Below are positions 7,555-15,697 of a stretch of 64,000 nucleotides of DNA, piece by piece (position 1 is the stretch's first letter; each line of letters begins with the position of its first letter). Under the pieces are notes generated by a model. It worked only from the letters and a program-made list of their open reading frames with translations, searched no databases and was not told the DNA's origin. Both the position numbers and the translations under genes were made by a program. Source of the DNA: Streptomyces aureocirculatus (GTDB lineage Bacteria > Actinomycetota > Actinomycetes > Streptomycetales > Streptomycetaceae); the NCBI RefSeq assembly GCF_000720475.1, contig NZ_JOAP01000020.1, forward strand, positions 62,001 to 126,000. Direction: 5' to 3'.

Positions 7555-9285
7555 GTGGTTGGGAATGGGCGCACGTTTGCAGAGGCTCTGCGCGATCCGT
7601 TGTTCGCCCCCAGACTGCGCTATCAGCTCGGCGTCGACGAGATGATGCTGGTGACCATCCGGCGTGCCCGGGCCTTGCACGAGTGGGGGCTGGTGGGCAA
7701 TGACGCCTGGTGCGGGGAGCCGCGGCAGGCCGACTTCCCTGCCTTTATCCGGACGATGGGCTGGGTCTCGGCTTTCGACATCTCTCTCGTTTCGGCGATC
7801 GTCGATCACCAGATCGCGGGGAACGCCCTGCTCTCCCACGGCAGTCCCGCTCAAGTGGACGCCTGCCGGGCGGAGATCAACGACTTCTCACAGGTGTACG
7901 CGTTCGCCGCCACCGAGCTGGCGCATGGAAGCAATCTGCGCGCGATCGGCACGGAGGTCCACTACCGGCATGCGGACCGCTCGCTGTGTCTGGTGACGCC
8001 CACCGATCACGCGGCCAAGTACTGGATCGGCAACAGCCTCTTCTCCGCGACGTACGCGATGGTCCTGGCGCGGCTGGTGGTGGACGGGCAGGACGAGGGC
8101 CATCACTGGTTCCGGGTCCCGCTGCGCGAACGTGAGGGTGCGCTGCCCTGCCCCGGGATCCGGATTCGCCGCGCGGACCCCAAAGCGGGTATCACCTCGA
8201 ACCAGACCGGAATGATCCACTTCGATCGGTACCGCGTTCCGCTGGACGCCCTGATGAGCGGGTGGGCACACATCGACAGTGAGGGGAGATACCACTCGGC
8301 CGTCGACCCCAGGAACCGCTACCGGATGAGCCTGCAGACCTTCATCCAGGAACGCATCTTCCCCACCACAGGCGCGGCCGGCGTCCTGCGCCGGGCCGCG
8401 GCGATCACCCTGCGCTACAGCCGTCGGCGGGAAGCGTTCGGCATGCCCCTGCTCGGCCACCAGCACTACCGGGAAAGGCTGCTTCCCGTCGTGTCCCACG
8501 CCCTCGCCCTGCACCACCTCACCGAGCATCTGATCACTGAATGCGCCGACCGGTACACGGCCGATCCCCTGCTCACCCACCGCAGGGATCTGTACGGGCT
8601 GACGTCGGGCACGAAGGCGTACGCCTCATGGACGACCAACGCCGACCTCACCGCCCTGCGGGAAATGTGCGGCGGGCACGGCTTCCACAGCTACAACGAG
8701 ATCGGCCCGCTGCGCACCGACATCGAGATCAACACCACCTTCGCCGGCGACAACACCATCCTCAGCTACGAGAACGCCCGGGTCTCCGCGAAAAGTCGCA
8801 CGACGGACGGTCCTGAACCGTCCGCCGGCGCCACACCGGCCATCGGCGACGACGGGCTGCGCTGTGACGGCCAGGCCGTCGACGTGCTGGAGGCCCTGGC
8901 GAACCGGCTGTTGTCCCAGTGGGTCTCCTCTCAGCAGGGCGGCCTCTGTCCCCTGCTGGCCCACGCCCAGAGTGCCGCGGCCGCGCTACGGCGCTGGAGC
9001 GAGCACACGACCGGCTCCCTCGATGACGCGCTGCGCCGCCTGTACGCCGTGAACACTCTGCTGGAGCTGACCGACCGGTGCGTGGCAGCCGGGCTTCTCG
9101 ACTCCGCAGCCATTCGCGGCCTGCTCGCCCAACGCGCGGCACTGAGCGACCAATGCGCCGAACATCCTGACGGGGTACTGGATCTGCTCGGCGTACCCGA
9201 GGCCTTGCTGGATGTGCCCATCGCTCACCCGGACTACGTCACCCGAACCGTCCGGCTGGCTGATGAGACCCGGGAGATGGCGTGA
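7555..9285 (+). CDS. Acyl-CoA dehydrogenase/oxidase-family flavoprotein
   Basis: A 576-residue protein with the acyl-CoA oxidase fold order: helical N-terminus, central beta domain (VYAFAATELAHGSNL near residue 115; VHYRHADRSLCLVTPTDHAAKYWIGN), and a C-terminal helical bundle with CGGHGFHSYNEIGPLRTD followed by the FAGDNTIL stretch typical of acyl-CoA oxidases. Members use FAD to introduce a 2,3-double bond into acyl thioesters, with oxygen as acceptor in oxidases. The GTG start at 7555 has GGGAG at 7544-7548. The stop overlaps the next gene's GTG by four bases, so the pair is translationally coupled. The physiological acyl substrate is unknown; a secondary-metabolism or lipid-degradation role is possible. 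Confidence 0.82.
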   Translation: MVGNGRTFAEALRDPLFAPRLRYQLGVDEMMLVTIRRARALHEWGLVGNDAWCGEPRQADFPAFIRTMGWVSAFDISLVSAIVDHQIAGNALLSHGSPAQVDACRAEINDFSQVYAFAATELAHGSNLRAIGTEVHYRHADRSLCLVTPTDHAAKYWIGNSLFSATYAMVLARLVVDGQDEGHHWFRVPLREREGALPCPGIRIRRADPKAGITSNQTGMIHFDRYRVPLDALMSGWAHIDSEGRYHSAVDPRNRYRMSLQTFIQERIFPTTGAAGVLRRAAAITLRYSRRREAFGMPLLGHQHYRERLLPVVSHALALHHLTEHLITECADRYTADPLLTHRRDLYGLTSGTKAYASWTTNADLTALREMCGGHGFHSYNEIGPLRTDIEINTTFAGDNTILSYENARVSAKSRTTDGPEPSAGATPAIGDDGLRCDGQAVDVLEALANRLLSQWVSSQQGGLCPLLAHAQSAAAALRRWSEHTTGSLDDALRRLYAVNTLLELTDRCVAAGLLDSAAIRGLLAQRAALSDQCAEHPDGVLDLLGVPEALLDVPIAHPDYVTRTVRLADETREMA

Positions 9286-10205
9286 CCGGGAGCCGCGCAG
9301 AAGCACCGCGCCGGATCGAGGACGACACCGTCCTGGTCAACGGCATCCGCCTGCGCCTGCGCCGCTGCGGCGAGGGACCGCTTCTGATACTGCTGCACGG
9401 CTGGCCGCAGACCGGGTACTGCTGGCGGCACGTCATGCCTCTGCTGGCGTCGTCCTTCACCGTCGTGGCACCCGACCTGCGCGGCTACGGCGACTCCTCC
9501 CGCCCGCCCGCCGGCTACGACAAGCGCACCATGGCCGAGGACATGAGCAAGCTCACCCACACCCTGGGTTTCCGTGACGCCTGCGTAGTGGGCCATGACC
9601 GCGGTGCGCGCGTAGCACACCGGTGGGCCCTGGACCGGCCCGACGAGGTCCGGGCCCTGGGCCTGCTCAGCATCATCCCCACCCGGGAAATGTGGCGGCG
9701 CATGGACGCCATGCTGGCCCGCGCCTACTGGCACTGGTTCTTCCACTACCTTCCCGACCTGCCCGAACACCTCATCGCCGGCAGAGAGGACAGCTACATC
9801 CGCTTTCTGCTGCAAAACGGCGCCCTGCATGCGGAAGCGTTCAACGAGGACGACCTGCGCCACTACGCCGACGCCTACCGCAAGCCCGGAGCCATGCGCA
9901 CCACCGGCGCCGACTACCGCGCCGGCGCCACCACGGACATCACCGACGACGACCATGACGCAAAGGCGGGCAACCGCCTCACCATGCCCACCTTGGTCCT
10001 GTGGGGCGAACAGGACCTGATCAGCCACCTGCCCGTCGCCGAAATCTGGCGCCCCTACGCGGACCACCTCACCTGCCGGCCTCTCAAGGACTGCGGCCAC
10101 TTCCTCGCCGAAGAACAGCCCGGCCAGCTCCACACGCTGCTCACCACCCTGCTGCTGAACAGCGCTCGTGCCACGGCACGTTCCTCTAATAGCGTAAGCA
10201 ACTAA
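9282..10205 (+). CDS. Alpha/beta hydrolase, epoxide hydrolase / haloacetate dehalogenase type
   Basis: A 307-residue cytosolic hydrolase. It has the oxyanion motif HGWPQT (residues 39-44), the strand APDLRGYGDSS, and the nucleophile elbow VVGHDRGARVAH with Asp106 instead of Ser. Asp nucleophiles mark epoxide hydrolases and fluoroacetate/haloacid dehalogenases. The C-terminal LVLWGEQD and KDCGHFLAEEQP supply the acid and the catalytic His. The GTG start overlaps the TGA of the acyl-CoA-oxidase-like gene (GTGA), so both enzymes probably act in one pathway on an acyl or epoxy-acyl substrate. A 16-bp tandem duplication covers the end of the gene and its stop codon. Confidence 0.85.
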   Translation: MTGSRAEAPRRIEDDTVLVNGIRLRLRRCGEGPLLILLHGWPQTGYCWRHVMPLLASSFTVVAPDLRGYGDSSRPPAGYDKRTMAEDMSKLTHTLGFRDACVVGHDRGARVAHRWALDRPDEVRALGLLSIIPTREMWRRMDAMLARAYWHWFFHYLPDLPEHLIAGREDSYIRFLLQNGALHAEAFNEDDLRHYADAYRKPGAMRTTGADYRAGATTDITDDDHDAKAGNRLTMPTLVLWGEQDLISHLPVAEIWRPYADHLTCRPLKDCGHFLAEEQPGQLHTLLTTLLLNSARATARSSNSVSN

Positions 10206-10217
10206 TAGCGTAACCAA
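10186..10217 (+). repeat. 16-bp tandem duplication across the hydrolase stop codon
   Basis: Two direct copies (CTAATAGCGTAAGCAA at 10186-10201 and CTAATAGCGTAACCAA at 10202-10217) differ at one base. The TAA stop of the hydrolase lies in the second copy, so the duplication may have altered the last few residues (SNSVSN). The AT content is much higher than the surroundings. Confidence 0.75.
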
Positions 10218-10229
10218 CCCCTCCACTAC

Positions 10230-10257
10230 GAAGTTGAGCTAGGCAAACATCAACTTC
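10230..10257 (+). promoter_or_regulatory. Inverted repeat abutting the chaplin ribosome-binding site
   Basis: GAAGTTGA and TCAACTTC form perfect eight-base arms around a 12-base loop. The right arm ends directly before GGGAG, the Shine-Dalgarno sequence of the small chaplin-like gene. It could be an operator dyad or an RNA hairpin that affects initiation; the loop contains AGCTAGGC. Confidence 0.5.
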
Positions 10258-10268
10258 GGGAGACCTTC

Positions 10269-10499
10269 ATGAAGCGTTCCGCAACGACCGCAGCCGTCAT
10301 TGTCACCCTGATGAGTGCCGCAGCCGGCACCGCCGCCGCCGACAGCAGCGCGACCGGCACCATCACGGATTCACCCGGCGTCCTCACCGCCATCGCCCGC
10401 CAGGTCCCCGTCCACGTTCCGGTGAACCGCTGTGCGGTCACCGCCAACGTCGTCGGACTGCTCAACCCGGGCTTCGGCGCCACCTGTCAGAACCACTGA
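10269..10499 (+). CDS. Short divergent chaplin (amyloid surface peptide)
   Basis: A 76-residue secreted peptide: residues 1-24 are a signal peptide ending TAAA, leaving a mature chain of about 52 residues. The chain reads SPGVL, then QVPVHVPVNRC, NVVGLLNPGFGATC and NH at the end. This is the chaplin domain order, with the two cysteines that form a disulfide in short chaplins. Chaplins assemble into amyloid fibrils that make aerial hyphae hydrophobic. It differs from typical members in lacking the GN pair before the first and after the second conserved blocks (RCAVTANV in place of a CGNS/T-type stretch). GGGAG lies six bases before the ATG. A strong hairpin terminator follows at once, so it is probably transcribed alone. 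Confidence 0.82.
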   Translation: MKRSATTAAVIVTLMSAAAGTAAADSSATGTITDSPGVLTAIARQVPVHVPVNRCAVTANVVGLLNPGFGATCQNH

Positions 10500-10510
10500 A
10501 CGTCCGGGTT

Positions 10511-10546
10511 GCCGTGTGGCCGGGCTCCAAGGCCCGGCCACACGGC
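10511..10546 (+). terminator. Hairpin terminator after the chaplin gene
   Basis: GCCGTGTGGCCGGGC pairs perfectly with GCCCGGCCACACGGC around a six-base loop, 12 bases after the chaplin stop. It lacks a T tract, as is usual for Streptomyces terminators. Confidence 0.75.
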
Positions 10547-10614
10547 GTCCATGCGTGGTGGAGTCAGCGCGTTTTGTGGGGGAGCGGCTCGTCGTGGTCG
10601 CCGTTCGTACGGTC

Positions 10615-10643
10615 CGTACGTGTTCATGCTGTGTACACGTACG
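10615..10643. promoter_or_regulatory. Inverted repeat upstream of the metallophosphoesterase
   Basis: CGTACGTGT and ACACGTACG form perfect nine-base arms with an 11-base spacer, about 130 bp before the metallophosphoesterase ATG. The spacing suits a dimeric regulator site. No regulator is identified. Confidence 0.4.
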
Positions 10644-10774
10644 CGCCCGCTCCCGGTGGCGCTGTTGCCGCCCGGGGCCGCGATCTTCACGACGGCACGC
10701 CATGCAGCACCCCGCGCCCCACGCGACCCCCGTACCTCACGCAGCGCCCGCACCTCACGTACCCGGAGCACCCC

Positions 10775-11800
10775 ATGGACCGCAGAGCCCTCCTCGCCGT
10801 GAGCGGCGGCGCCCTCGCGACCGCCGCCGTCGCCACCGCCCCGCAGGCCCACGCCGCCCCCGACCAGGCGGCCACACGCGGCCAGAGCTGGGGTGTCACC
10901 CGCTTCAACGTCATCAGTGACATCCAGGGCGACCTCGCCGACTTCGGCCGCGCCCTGGACGACATGGCGGCCGTCAACCCGCGCAGCGCGGGCCTCGCCG
11001 TCGCCGGTGACATCACCCCGCGCGGCTACGACTTCGAGTACGCGCAGGTCAGCACCGAGCTGCGGCGTCACACCCATCCTCGTAACGTCGCCTGGGCCAT
11101 CGGCAACCACGAGTTCTACGTGCCGAAGTGGCGCGACCCCGACACCCTCGCCCAGGACACCTGGCCCAACGGCACCACCGAGGACTCCCTCTTCCGCAGC
11201 TTCTACCGCTTCGCCAAGCGCGGCTCCGTCCACGCGGAGATGTCCTTCGGCGGCGTGCCCGTCCTCACCCTCGGTACCGAGCGGTACTCCCACTTCCACG
11301 ACCCGAAGCTCTGGGACGAGGTGTGGATCAGCGACGCCCAGTTCACCTGGCTGGAGGACCGGCTGCGGTACTGGTCACGCCGCCGCAAGCCGGTCATGGT
11401 CGTCACCCACCACCCGCTGCCCAACACCGTCTCCGGCACCCGCAACAAGCTCTACTCCAGCGACTACCTCCAGGCCGACCGCCTTCTCGCCCTCCTCGGC
11501 CGCCACCCCGACGTCTTCCTCTTCTCCGGCCACACCCACTGGGACCTGGACCTCTCCGACTGGGTGGTACGCCGCGTCGTTCCCGGCACGGCGAACCTGA
11601 GCGGGTTCACCGTTGTCAACACCGGCGCCATCCAGACCGGTTACCGGGACGACGGCAAGGGCGGCGAGATGTCCGTGGGCGGCTCCTTCAACCAGGGCCT
11701 CCAGGTGGAGGTGCACTGGGACAAGGTCGTCATCAAGGCCCGCGACTTCGCCCGCCGGGCGTGGCTGAAGGAGATTACGGTGCCGCTCGCACGAGCCTGA
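10775..11800 (+). CDS. Exported calcineurin-like metallophosphoesterase
   Basis: A 341-residue phosphoesterase with a Tat-like leader (MDRRALLAVSGGALATAAVA, cleaved near AHA-AP). Metal-binding blocks occur in order: ISDIQGDL (residues 47-54), AGDIT (78-81), GNHEF (110-114), VVTHHP and SGHTHWD. The first block has Gln where most members have His (D-x-H), a variant seen in a subset of the family. It probably cleaves phosphomono- or diesters in the cell envelope; substrate unknown. ATG 10775 is chosen because GGAG precedes it and the signal begins there; an in-frame extension to 10514 has no support. The gene end overlaps the convergent DUF397 gene by 26 bp. Confidence 0.85.
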   Translation: MDRRALLAVSGGALATAAVATAPQAHAAPDQAATRGQSWGVTRFNVISDIQGDLADFGRALDDMAAVNPRSAGLAVAGDITPRGYDFEYAQVSTELRRHTHPRNVAWAIGNHEFYVPKWRDPDTLAQDTWPNGTTEDSLFRSFYRFAKRGSVHAEMSFGGVPVLTLGTERYSHFHDPKLWDEVWISDAQFTWLEDRLRYWSRRRKPVMVVTHHPLPNTVSGTRNKLYSSDYLQADRLLALLGRHPDVFLFSGHTHWDLDLSDWVVRRVVPGTANLSGFTVVNTGAIQTGYRDDGKGGEMSVGGSFNQGLQVEVHWDKVVIKARDFARRAWLKEITVPLARA

Positions 11801-12086
11801 GGAAGTCTGACCAGGGGGTCGGCTGCAGGGTCAGGGTCGGCCCTCCGGGCCTTTTGGAGTCGCGGACGTGTATGGCGGCGGGGCAGGGGGCGACTTCGAC
11901 GCAGTCGTCGCCGTCGCTGCCGCTGTGGCTGGACTTGCGCCAGGCGGGCGCGACTTCTACGCAGTCGTCGCCAGCGCTGCCGCTGTAGCTGGACTTGTGC
12001 CAGGAGAGGGCGACTTCAACGCAGTCGCCATCTCCGCTGCTGCTGTAGCGACTCTTGTGCCAGGACAGTTCGGGGGTGCTCATCAT
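11775..12086 (-). CDS. DUF397 protein with triplicated N-terminal module
   Basis: A 103-residue small protein of the DUF397 family, partners of WhiJ/Scr1-type regulators. Instead of one W-x-KS-x-YS...DDCVEVA module it has three in series (LSWHKSRYSSSGDGDCVEVA, LSWHKSSYSGSAGDDCVEVA, PAWRKSSHSGSDGDDCVEVA), followed by one normal C-terminus (IHVRDSKRPGGPTL ... WSDFLRLV). At DNA level the repeat has a period of exactly 60 bp (11891-12070). The ATG at 12086 overlaps the upstream regulator's TGA as ATGA, so the two are translationally coupled. Family knowledge says such proteins modulate the partner regulator. The triplication is unusual and may raise valency. Confidence 0.88.
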   Translation of the reverse strand: MMSTPELSWHKSRYSSSGDGDCVEVALSWHKSSYSGSAGDDCVEVAPAWRKSSHSGSDGDDCVEVAPCPAAIHVRDSKRPGGPTLTLQPTPWSDFLRLVRAAP

Positions 12087-12916
12087 GCTCCTCGCATCCG
12101 CTCCAAGAGGCTCACCGACTCCTCGAACGAGAGAGCCTGTGAGCGCATCCTGGCATACCGCTTCTGGAGCAGACTGATCTCTTTCGCGTCGGATACGAGT
12201 TGTCCGCCGCGCTGCCCCTCGCAGTACGCGAACCACTTGTTGCTCGGCGTCTCTAGGAGCCTGAAGGGTCCGTCCAGTCCGGCGTGGGACTCCCGCACGA
12301 GTGGCATGATCTGCAACTCGATGTTGCGGCGTTCGGCGAGTTCAAGGACCCGGTCGATGACCCCCTGAGTGACTGACGTCCCGCCCATGCCGCGCAGGAA
12401 CAGGTGCTCCTCCAGGATGAAGCTGTACGCGGTGTTGGGTCGCTCGGTGAGCAGCTTTTGGCGCGCTGCACGTGCTGCAAGCTGTGCCTGGATCTGGTCG
12501 TCACCCAGTGGCGGCAACCGAGCGACAAACACCGCCTCCGCGTACGCAGGCGTCTGCAACAACCCGGGAATCAACCGGCACTCGTACGTGTAGAGGGTGA
12601 TCGCCTCCTGCTCCAACTGGGCCCACCGGAGGAACCAGGAGGCCAACCCCCGCTGCCGGGAAACCTGGTGCACAATCAACCGCAGAGTCCCGAACGCATC
12701 GAGCGTGGCCTCCGCCTGGTCCACGAACCTCGGCGGAGGGAACCGTCTCCCCTGCTCGACGGACGCAATGAAATGCGTCGAGTAACCAATCTCCGGACCC
12801 AGGGCCTCTTGCGTGTACCCGGCCCGCTTGCGGAAGCTCTTCAAAGCCGCACCGAAGGCTTTGAGGCCCTCGCTCGGCTCCGGCTCGTTCGTGCCGGGCG
12901 CGCTTGACGACGTCAC
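12083..12916 (-). CDS. XRE-family regulator with DUF5753 domain (WhiJ/Scr1 type)
   Basis: Residues about 15-75 form an XRE helix-turn-helix (FGAALKSFRKRAGYTQEALG, YSTHFIASVEQGRRFPP). The remainder is the DUF5753/Scr1 domain with the hallmarks IPGLLQTPAYAEAVF, FILEEHLFLR, QGVIDRVLELAERRNIELQI and the C-terminal YARMRSQALSFEESVSLLERM. Paralogues of this type, among them WhiJ in S. coelicolor, act with a neighbouring DUF397 protein and an anti-sigma-like ATPase in developmental control. All three partners are present here. The start is uncertain: GTG 12916 gives VTSSSAPG, while an extension to 12970 is also open. It is divergent from the ATPase gene across about 115 bp. Confidence 0.85.
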   Translation of the reverse strand: MTSSSAPGTNEPEPSEGLKAFGAALKSFRKRAGYTQEALGPEIGYSTHFIASVEQGRRFPPPRFVDQAEATLDAFGTLRLIVHQVSRQRGLASWFLRWAQLEQEAITLYTYECRLIPGLLQTPAYAEAVFVARLPPLGDDQIQAQLAARAARQKLLTERPNTAYSFILEEHLFLRGMGGTSVTQGVIDRVLELAERRNIELQIMPLVRESHAGLDGPFRLLETPSNKWFAYCEGQRGGQLVSDAKEISLLQKRYARMRSQALSFEESVSLLERMRGA

Positions 12917-13031
12917 GCGCCCATGCTCACGGACAGTGACGCGTACTGTCCACACTTCGCACTCGTACAATTACTCAGCGTACGAGTTCCGTACCTCCCG
13001 CCCCGCAGAGCCACAGGTCACCGTGGGGGCC

Positions 13032-13466
13032 ATGGCACCCCAGGTACAAACCCCCACATCAGCACACACGTTCACGCAGCGCATCAGCGCGACCCCGCGC
13101 GGGGCCCGCCTGGCCCGCAGGCTCGTGCGGTACCACCTCGACGGGTGGGGCGTCCCGTACGACAGCGAACTCTCCGACACGGTCGCCCAGATCGCCGCCG
13201 AGCTGGCGGCGAACGCGGCGACCCACGGACGCGTACCGGGCCGCGACTTCCAACTGCGCCTGCTGCTGCGCGCGAACTGCGTACGGGTCGAGGTGAGCGA
13301 CACGCGCACGGAGTGCGGGCCGCCGGAGCGGCCCGAACAACCGCCACCGGACGCCGAGTCGGGCCGGGGGCTCGTCCTGGTGGCGGCGCTCGCGGCACGG
13401 TGGGGCGTCGAGTCGCGGGCGGTCGGGAAGACGGTGTGGGCGGTGGTCAGCCTGCCCGGCGGCTGA
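13032..13466 (+). CDS. Anti-sigma-factor-like ATP-binding protein (HATPase_c_2)
   Basis: A 144-residue single-domain GHKL ATPase of the RsbW/SpoIIAB-like group abundant in Streptomyces. The N box is AAELAANAATHG (around residue 60) and the G box is SGRGLVLVAALAARWG, close to the C-terminus. Such proteins bind partner sigma factors or anti-sigma antagonists and may phosphorylate them. Its position divergent from the WhiJ-like gene completes the familiar regulator / DUF397 / ATPase triad. ATG 13032 is chosen from the domain start. Its stop overlaps the convergent LuxR-type gene by 20 bp. Confidence 0.82.
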   Translation: MAPQVQTPTSAHTFTQRISATPRGARLARRLVRYHLDGWGVPYDSELSDTVAQIAAELAANAATHGRVPGRDFQLRLLLRANCVRVEVSDTRTECGPPERPEQPPPDAESGRGLVLVAALAARWGVESRAVGKTVWAVVSLPGG

Positions 13467-14121
13467 GGACCCCCGCCTGGAAGCGCGACGTCGCCCCGAG
13501 GTCGGCCATCAGCGCGGCCACCCGCCGCCGGTACGTCCGCAAGGACATGCCGAGGCGGCGGGCGGCGGCCTCGTCCGTGAGCCCGGCGGCCAGCGCGCCG
13601 AGCACCGCGCGGGACTCCTCGTCGAGGACGGGCCGGTCCGCCGAGCCCAGGCACCCCGCGAGGTCCTCGGCGGCCTCCCACGTCGCGTACAGCAAGGAGC
13701 GGATGCCCTCCACGACGTCGGGCTCCCGGACGACCGTGTAGGTGCGCGCGCCCCGGGCCTCGGAGCCCGCTAGTATCGCCACCCGGCCGTCGATGACCAT
13801 CGCCTCGCGCGCGAGCGGCGCCGAGGAGATCCGCACCTGCGCCCCGGACGCGGCGATGCGGGCCAGGCGGCGCTCCGACTCCGGGTCGCCCAGGGCCCGC
13901 CGGGTGTACACCTTGCGCATCGCGAGACCGCCGGGGCCCGGACGGAGCGGCGGCCTGCGCCCGCCGTCGAAGACGGCGTTCGTCCCCGCGGACCAGGTCA
14001 CCAGGTCGGTCGCCCCGCACAGATACTCCTCACGCGCCGACGCGATCAGGTCGCCCGCCCTGCGTACGAGTTCCGCCTCACCCCGCAGCGTGACGAACGG
14101 TGCCGCCGTGGATCCGCCCAT
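13447..14121 (-). CDS. LuxR-type transcriptional regulator
   Basis: A 224-residue protein. The N-terminal 150 residues include EAELVRRAGDLIASAREEYL and SSAPLAREAMVIDGRVAILA, a phospholipase-D-like sensor half seen in TrmB/LuxR-type Streptomyces regulators. The C-terminus has a LuxR-like helix-turn-helix: GALAAGLTDEAAARRLGMSL, then RTYRRRVAALMADLGATSRF. It lacks a response-regulator receiver domain. The ATG at 14121 has a purine-rich CGGGGGGAC upstream. It is divergent from the aldo/keto reductase across about 100 bp, so may control it. The signal sensed is unknown. Confidence 0.78.
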   Translation of the reverse strand: MGGSTAAPFVTLRGEAELVRRAGDLIASAREEYLCGATDLVTWSAGTNAVFDGGRRPPLRPGPGGLAMRKVYTRRALGDPESERRLARIAASGAQVRISSAPLAREAMVIDGRVAILAGSEARGARTYTVVREPDVVEGIRSLLYATWEAAEDLAGCLGSADRPVLDEESRAVLGALAAGLTDEAAARRLGMSLRTYRRRVAALMADLGATSRFQAGVLSRRAG

Positions 14122-14224
14122 GAGTCCCCCCGAAACATCGACCTGTCTGCCCGCAGCTTCCCCCGAACTGGCAGCAACGTGCCACCCCCGACCGCGCGGG
14201 CAGGCGGGCCCGCACGATGTGGCC

Positions 14225-15175
14225 ATGCAGATCACCGAACAGGCCACGGAACAGACCACGAAACAGGCCACGAACCGGACCGCGAACGAAACCCCCGCAG
14301 CCCCCGCCGCCGCAGGCCCCGCGGCCGCCGCGGGCCACTGGCTCATCGGCGGCGACCTGCCCGTACGCCGTATGGGCTTCGGCGCGATGCGGCTGCCCAG
14401 CCGCACCTGGGACGAGCCGCCGCACGACCCCCGCAACGCCCGCGCCGTGCTGCGCCGCGCCGTCGAACTCGGCGTCGACCACATCGACACGGCCGCCTTC
14501 TACTTCTACAAGGACCTCGCCGCCAACGACTTCATCCGCGAAGCCCTGCACCCCTACCCGGAGGGCCTGGTCATCGCCACCAAGGTCGGCCCCGACCGCG
14601 ACCGGGACCACAACTGGCTGACCCCCGCCGACCCGGCGAAACTCAAGGCCGACGTCCACCGCAACCTGCGCCAACTCGGCGTCGACCACCTCGACCTGGT
14701 CTATCTGCGCTTCCACGCCCACGAGGGCCCCGGAGACGGCCGCTTCGAGGCGCTCGCCGAACTGCGCGAGCAGGGCTTGATCCGGCACCTCGGCGTCAGC
14801 AACGCCACGCCGGAACAGCTCGCCGAGGCCCAGGCGGTGGCGCCGGTCGCCGCCGTCCAGAACAAGTACAGCCCCGTCTACCGCGACGCCGACGCGGACG
14901 CCATGGTCGACCTGTGCGCCCGCCAAAACATCGCCTTCGTGCCGTTCTACCCGCTCGGCGGCACCGGCGCCCCGCACCTCGACGGGCTCGCACGGGTCGC
15001 CGAGCGGCACGGCGCGACCGCCGCGCAGGTCGGCCTCGCCTGGTCGCTGGCCGTCTCCCCGGTGATGCTCGCCATCCCCGGCACGTCGTCGCTCGCCCAC
15101 CTGGAGGAGAACGTCGCGGCGGCCGGGCTCCGCCTCGACCCCGCCGACCTCGCGGAACTCGGCGCCACCGGCTGA
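14225..15175 (+). CDS. Aldo/keto reductase
   Basis: A 316-residue NADPH-dependent oxidoreductase of the AKR superfamily. It has MGFGAMRLPS, GVDHIDTAAFYFYKD containing the catalytic Asp and Tyr, VIATKVGPDRD with the catalytic Lys, LDLVYLRFH where the His normally sits, LGVSNATPEQLAE, and the C-terminal cofactor stretch AIPGTSSLAHLEENVAAA. The first 30 residues (QATEQTTKQATNRTANET and an Ala/Pro run) are a low-complexity leader not needed for the barrel; a start further in is possible. It stands divergent from a LuxR-type regulator. The physiological carbonyl substrate is unknown. Confidence 0.87.
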   Translation: MQITEQATEQTTKQATNRTANETPAAPAAAGPAAAAGHWLIGGDLPVRRMGFGAMRLPSRTWDEPPHDPRNARAVLRRAVELGVDHIDTAAFYFYKDLAANDFIREALHPYPEGLVIATKVGPDRDRDHNWLTPADPAKLKADVHRNLRQLGVDHLDLVYLRFHAHEGPGDGRFEALAELREQGLIRHLGVSNATPEQLAEAQAVAPVAAVQNKYSPVYRDADADAMVDLCARQNIAFVPFYPLGGTGAPHLDGLARVAERHGATAAQVGLAWSLAVSPVMLAIPGTSSLAHLEENVAAAGLRLDPADLAELGATG

Positions 15176-15194
15176 ACGGGGCCCGGCCCGCGCC

Positions 15195-15617
15195 TCAGAG
15201 CCCGAGCACGCGCGGGTCCGACGCCAGCGCCCCGAAGTACTCACGCGGGTCCGCCACCATGCGCCGCTCCTTGAGGTCGAGCAGGCCGCCCACCCCGGAG
15301 AGCGTGGCCGCCGTGCTGCCGTCCGCCTTGGTCACGGTCTGCTCGATCCTGAAGGTCTTCCCCTCGCCCCACACGAACGCGCAGGACACCGTGACCTCGT
15401 CACCCGCGCGCAACTCGCCGAGGTAGCGCACGGTGTTCTCCAGGGCGACCGGGCCGACGCCCTTGTCCATCAGGTCGCGCTGCTCGATGCCCGCCGCCCG
15501 CAGGAGCGACCAGCGCGCGTGCTCCGCGTACTGCACGTACACGGCTTGGTTGAGGTGGCCCTGCGTGTCCGTCTCGTACCCACGGACGGTGATGCTCACG
15601 GCGAACGGCTCGGACAC
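15195..15617 (-). CDS. Acyl-CoA thioesterase, 4HBT hot-dog family
   Basis: A 140-residue hot-dog-fold protein. The segment TVRGYETDTQGHLNQAVYVQ is the 4-hydroxybenzoyl-CoA-thioesterase-like signature (D-x-x-GH-x-N...Y); YAEHARWSLL follows. The second half contains RYLGELRAGDEVTVSC and TVTKADGSTAATLSGVGGLLDL. It probably hydrolyses an acyl-CoA or acyl-carrier thioester. GTG 15617 is chosen because AAGGG lies five bases upstream (15622-15626). An extension to 15701 would overlap the upstream gene and adds no family sequence. Confidence 0.82.
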   Translation of the reverse strand: MSEPFAVSITVRGYETDTQGHLNQAVYVQYAEHARWSLLRAAGIEQRDLMDKGVGPVALENTVRYLGELRAGDEVTVSCAFVWGEGKTFRIEQTVTKADGSTAATLSGVGGLLDLKERRMVADPREYFGALASDPRVLGL

Positions 15618-15697
15618 GGTTTCCCTTTCGACGACGCTGCACACTGATTGCCAGAACCTCAACCGTTCAGCGATCAACGGCATTCCGAATTCCGGCC

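Noticed and set aside
11891..12070. Possible minisatellite unrelated to coding
   Set aside because: The 60-bp period keeps frame and encodes the DUF397 module three times, so it is part of the gene.
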